A DNA stretch of 64,000 nucleotides. It comes from Parapedobacter sp037190485. Lineage in GTDB: Bacteria > Bacteroidota > Bacteroidia > Sphingobacteriales > Sphingobacteriaceae. A program made the translations under genes and the position numbers. Under the pieces are notes generated by a model that saw nothing but the letters and a program-made list of their open reading frames with translations, searched no databases and was not told the DNA's origin. Within the stretch, counting starts at the first letter, position 1. The number at the start of each line of letters is the position of its first letter. Positions 62,220 through 64,000 of this stretch are shown piece after piece. The stretch is from positions 184,629 through 248,628 of the forward strand of contig JBBCJB010000016.1 of assembly GCA_037190485.1 (NCBI GenBank). Reading direction: 5' to 3'.

Positions 62220-63611
62220 ATGACACATGTAAATCTGGATCGCAGAGCATTCATCCAACGCACCGGCGCCGTGTTCGCCTGCTCGGCATTGCACGCCAGT
62301 GGGGTTACGCTTGCCAGCGCACCCAATCGCTTACGGGTGGGCCTCATCGGGGCGGGGTGGTATGGAAAAAGCGATCTGTTCCGGCTTCTGCAGGTCCGTG
62401 ACGTGGAGGTCCTCGCCGTATGCGACGTGGATCGCAATCACCTGCACGAAGCGGGGAAGTCGATCAGCGCGCGGCAGGCATCCGGGCATGTCCCGGCACT
62501 TTATGGCGATTACCGGAAGATGTTGGCCGATCACCGATTCGACCTGGTCATCATCGGCACGCCCGATCATTGGCACGCGCGGCAAGCCATCGACGCCATG
62601 GCGGCGGGAGCACACCTTTATTTGCAGAAACCCGTCAGTGTCGACGTTTTGGAGGGAGAAGCCCTTGTCAGCGCTGCGCGAAGATACAACCGAAAAGTGC
62701 AGGTCGGTACCCAGCGGCGCAGCACACCCCATCTCGTCGAGGCCAAAGCACGCATCATCGATGGTGGAATGCTGGGCAAGGTATCGCACGTCGAGATGTG
62801 CTGTTACTATCACATGCGGAAAGACGGGAACCCGGCGGTGGTACCCGTTCCGGACTTCCTTGACTATGACCTATGGACCGGCCCCGCTCCCTTGCGGCCT
62901 TACGACGGTTTGCCGCATGGAAGTTGGTGGCGTACGTTCATGGAATATGGAAACGGCATTACGGGCGACATGTGTGTGCACATGTTTGATACGGTGCGCT
63001 GGCTGTTGCAGCTCAAATGGCCCAAGCGCATCAGCGCAACCGGAGGCATCTACGTCCAAAAAGGAGGGAAATCGAACATTGCCGACACCCAGACCGCTAT
63101 TTTCGAGTACGAGGAGTTGAATTGCGTATGGCAACACCGTACGTGGGGAACCCCAGCCGATCCAGAATACCCATGGGCCTTTGTCATTTACGGCGAAAAA
63201 GGCACCCTGAAGGGGAGCACCATGGGCTATGAATTCATCCCGACCGGCAACGGGGAACGCATCGTGGTGGATGTCGTTTACGAGCGCGAAAAATTCCCGG
63301 AGGATGCAAACGAACCCCGGATCGAGTTGCATGCGGCGCCAGCCACCCGGCAGCATATGCGTAACCTGCTGTCGGCCATCGAAAACGACCACTTGCCGGT
63401 TGCCGACGTGGAAGAAGGGCATATTTCGAGCGCCAGTTGCATACTGGCCAACCTGTCCATGCAACTTGGACGGCCCCTCAGCTACGACCCGCAACGAAAG
63501 GCGTGCGAAGACGACCCGGAAGCGACCGCGTTGTTGAGGCGGCCCTACCGGGCGCCGTGGCAACATCCCTCCTCATCTTCTCAGCCGCACATACAAGACG
63601 AGCAGGCATAA
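62220..63611 (+). CDS. Tat-exported Gfo/Idh/MocA-family oxidoreductase
   Basis: The start at 62220 gives MTHVNLDRRAFIQRTGAVFACSA, a twin-arginine signal (DRRAFIQ). The NAD-binding motif is VGLIGAGWYGKSD; the lysine motif is LQKPVSVDV (QKP instead of EKP); the catalytic histidine helix is GDMCVHMFDTVRWLL. The family is Bacteroidota-expanded and oxidises sugars or sugar derivatives, often in the periplasm with tightly bound cofactor. 463 residues. Its 3' end overlaps a convergent small gene by 39 bases. Confidence 0.93.
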   Translation: MTHVNLDRRAFIQRTGAVFACSALHASGVTLASAPNRLRVGLIGAGWYGKSDLFRLLQVRDVEVLAVCDVDRNHLHEAGKSISARQASGHVPALYGDYRKMLADHRFDLVIIGTPDHWHARQAIDAMAAGAHLYLQKPVSVDVLEGEALVSAARRYNRKVQVGTQRRSTPHLVEAKARIIDGGMLGKVSHVEMCCYYHMRKDGNPAVVPVPDFLDYDLWTGPAPLRPYDGLPHGSWWRTFMEYGNGITGDMCVHMFDTVRWLLQLKWPKRISATGGIYVQKGGKSNIADTQTAIFEYEELNCVWQHRTWGTPADPEYPWAFVIYGEKGTLKGSTMGYEFIPTGNGERIVVDVVYEREKFPEDANEPRIELHAAPATRQHMRNLLSAIENDHLPVADVEEGHISSASCILANLSMQLGRPLSYDPQRKACEDDPEATALLRRPYRAPWQHPSSSSQPHIQDEQA

Positions 63612-63767
63612 CGCCACAGCGACAAAGAAGCACGTTATCCCGAATCGCCGAACGGTCTTTCGGGCAGCCTCCGGTAAGAAAGGCTTCCGCCCGTGGCGCG
63701 ATAGGAGGTAGGTAGCCATGTACCCGCTACCCAGCAAGCCAAGAATCAAGAGCCAAACCAGTTTCAT
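63573..63767 (-). CDS. Small two-helix membrane protein
   Basis: Start chosen at 63767 (MKLVWLLILGLLGSGYMATYLL), 64 residues with two hydrophobic helices (about 3-24 and 39-61) joined by a basic loop (SRHGRKPFLPEAARKTVRRFG). A frame extension to 63812 would run into a hairpin. Unknown function. A GC-rich hairpin lies at 63785-63807, just upstream. Confidence 0.6.
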   Translation of the reverse strand: MKLVWLLILGLLGSGYMATYLLSRHGRKPFLPEAARKTVRRFGITCFFVAVALCLLVLYVRLRR

Positions 63768-63784
63768 CCATTTATCAGTCGGTC

Positions 63785-63807
63785 TTCGGCGGCTCCTTGC
63801 CGCCGAA
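63785..63807. other. GC-rich hairpin upstream of the small membrane protein
   Basis: TTCGGCGGC (63785-63793) pairs with GCCGCCGAA (63799-63807), loop of five bases. On the minus strand it comes right after the T-run of the terminator at 63811-63848. It may be part of a leader or a second stop; no T-run follows it. Confidence 0.5.
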
Positions 63808-63810
63808 AGC

Positions 63811-63848
63811 AAAAAAAAAAATCAGGCAAAGTTACGTTTTGCCTGATT
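63811..63848 (-). terminator. Strong intrinsic terminator of the right-edge gene
   Basis: On the minus strand an 11-base-pair stem (AATCAGGCAAA, 63820-63830, with TTTGCCTGATT, 63838-63848) is followed by a run of nine or more T's (63811-63819). It lies 41 bases past the stop codon of the gene entering from the right edge. Confidence 0.85.
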
Positions 63849-63889
63849 CGCGTATGAGAGATTGATTTTATTTTTTTCCGGTTCCCGGC

Positions 63890-64000
63890 TCAGTTCACCG
63901 CGATGTTGTAGGTCACGGTGGTGGAGAACTTGCGTCCGACGTGGTTGTATGCCTGGTCGCCCTTGAGGCTTCCGTTCTTGGTGGAGTACTTCACGTCGAT
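63890..64000 (-). CDS. 3' end of an unidentified gene (right edge)
   Basis: The minus strand is open for 36 codons from the right edge to the stop at 63890-63892, coding for IDVKYSTKNGSLKGDQA... and ending TVTYNIAVN. The alternating hydrophobic pattern looks beta-rich, as in the last strands of a barrel or an adhesin-type repeat, but the fragment is too short to name. A strong terminator follows. Confidence 0.6.
   Translation of the reverse strand: MDVKYSTKNGSLKGDQAYNHVGRKFSTTVTYNIAVN

Noticed and set aside
1..64000. CRISPR arrays, tRNA and rRNA genes
   Set aside because: No regularly spaced identical repeats, no tRNA-like arm sets and no rRNA sequence found by eye in the short intergenic gaps.

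Overview
The window is a chromosomal segment of a GC-rich member of the Bacteroidota, most likely a Sphingobacteriaceae-type organism; Parapedobacter or a relative is my guess from content, not a measured placement. The evidence is two SusC/SusD pairs, a sigma/FecR/SusC trans-envelope relay, Bacteroidota-type promoters (TTG, about 20 bases, TAnnTTTG), weak ribosome binding sites, many lipoproteins, and a typical housekeeping run (recJ, lptB, GH3-like, der, cysS). No rRNA, tRNA, CRISPR array or intact insertion sequence was seen.

Layout. 1-1972: accessory patch with the start of an AAA ATPase (running off the left edge), an array of four alternating 15-base palindrome arms in its promoter region, a 60-residue small gene, an Rpn/PD-(D/E)XK-type nuclease gene, and a 33-base exact duplication of the 3' end of the neighbouring sigma factor gene. 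1942-3247: ECF sigma factor and an unknown gene. 3369-18775: a large co-directional locus made of ECF sigma, FecR anti-sigma, STN-bearing SusC, SusD, two tandem divergent GH92 glycosidases, a lactate-type permease, tartronate semialdehyde reductase and glycerate kinase. It reads as a polysaccharide/glycoside utilisation locus whose aglycone could be D-glycerate. 18882-20349: YceI protein, small membrane protein and a TetR regulator with a perfect palindrome next to its start codon. 20857-28160: a second SusC/SusD followed by two secreted phosphatases, suggesting acquisition of an organic phosphate compound. 28153-39005: metallo-beta-lactamase-fold hydrolase and the housekeeping block, an NTF2-like secreted protein, a SurA-like chaperone and its lipoprotein partner. 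39180-42595: dehydrogenase, TIM-barrel isomerase and lactonase module for oxidative sugar catabolism. 42635-48382: a complete seven-gene Mrp cation/proton antiporter operon (minus strand). 48500-54527: 2-hydroxyacid dehydrogenase, secreted phosphoesterase, acetyl-CoA synthetase, UbiA-like membrane protein, glycosyltransferase. 54692-61329: ECF sigma with an unusual anti-sigma/outer-membrane-barrel hybrid, an AraC regulator, acyltransferase, ankyrin lipoprotein and a membrane-anchored AraC-TolB-TPR sensor. 61414-64000: a promoter and intrinsic terminator directly ahead of a YiiX-like cysteine hydrolase, a Tat-exported dehydrogenase, a small membrane protein and the 3' end of another gene.

The most interesting candidates are the GH92/glycerate locus, the sigma/anti-sigma-barrel pair, the terminator-in-leader at 61414-61509, and the repeat structures around the ATPase and nuclease genes at the left end. 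All functional statements rest on reading translations by eye; no search was run.
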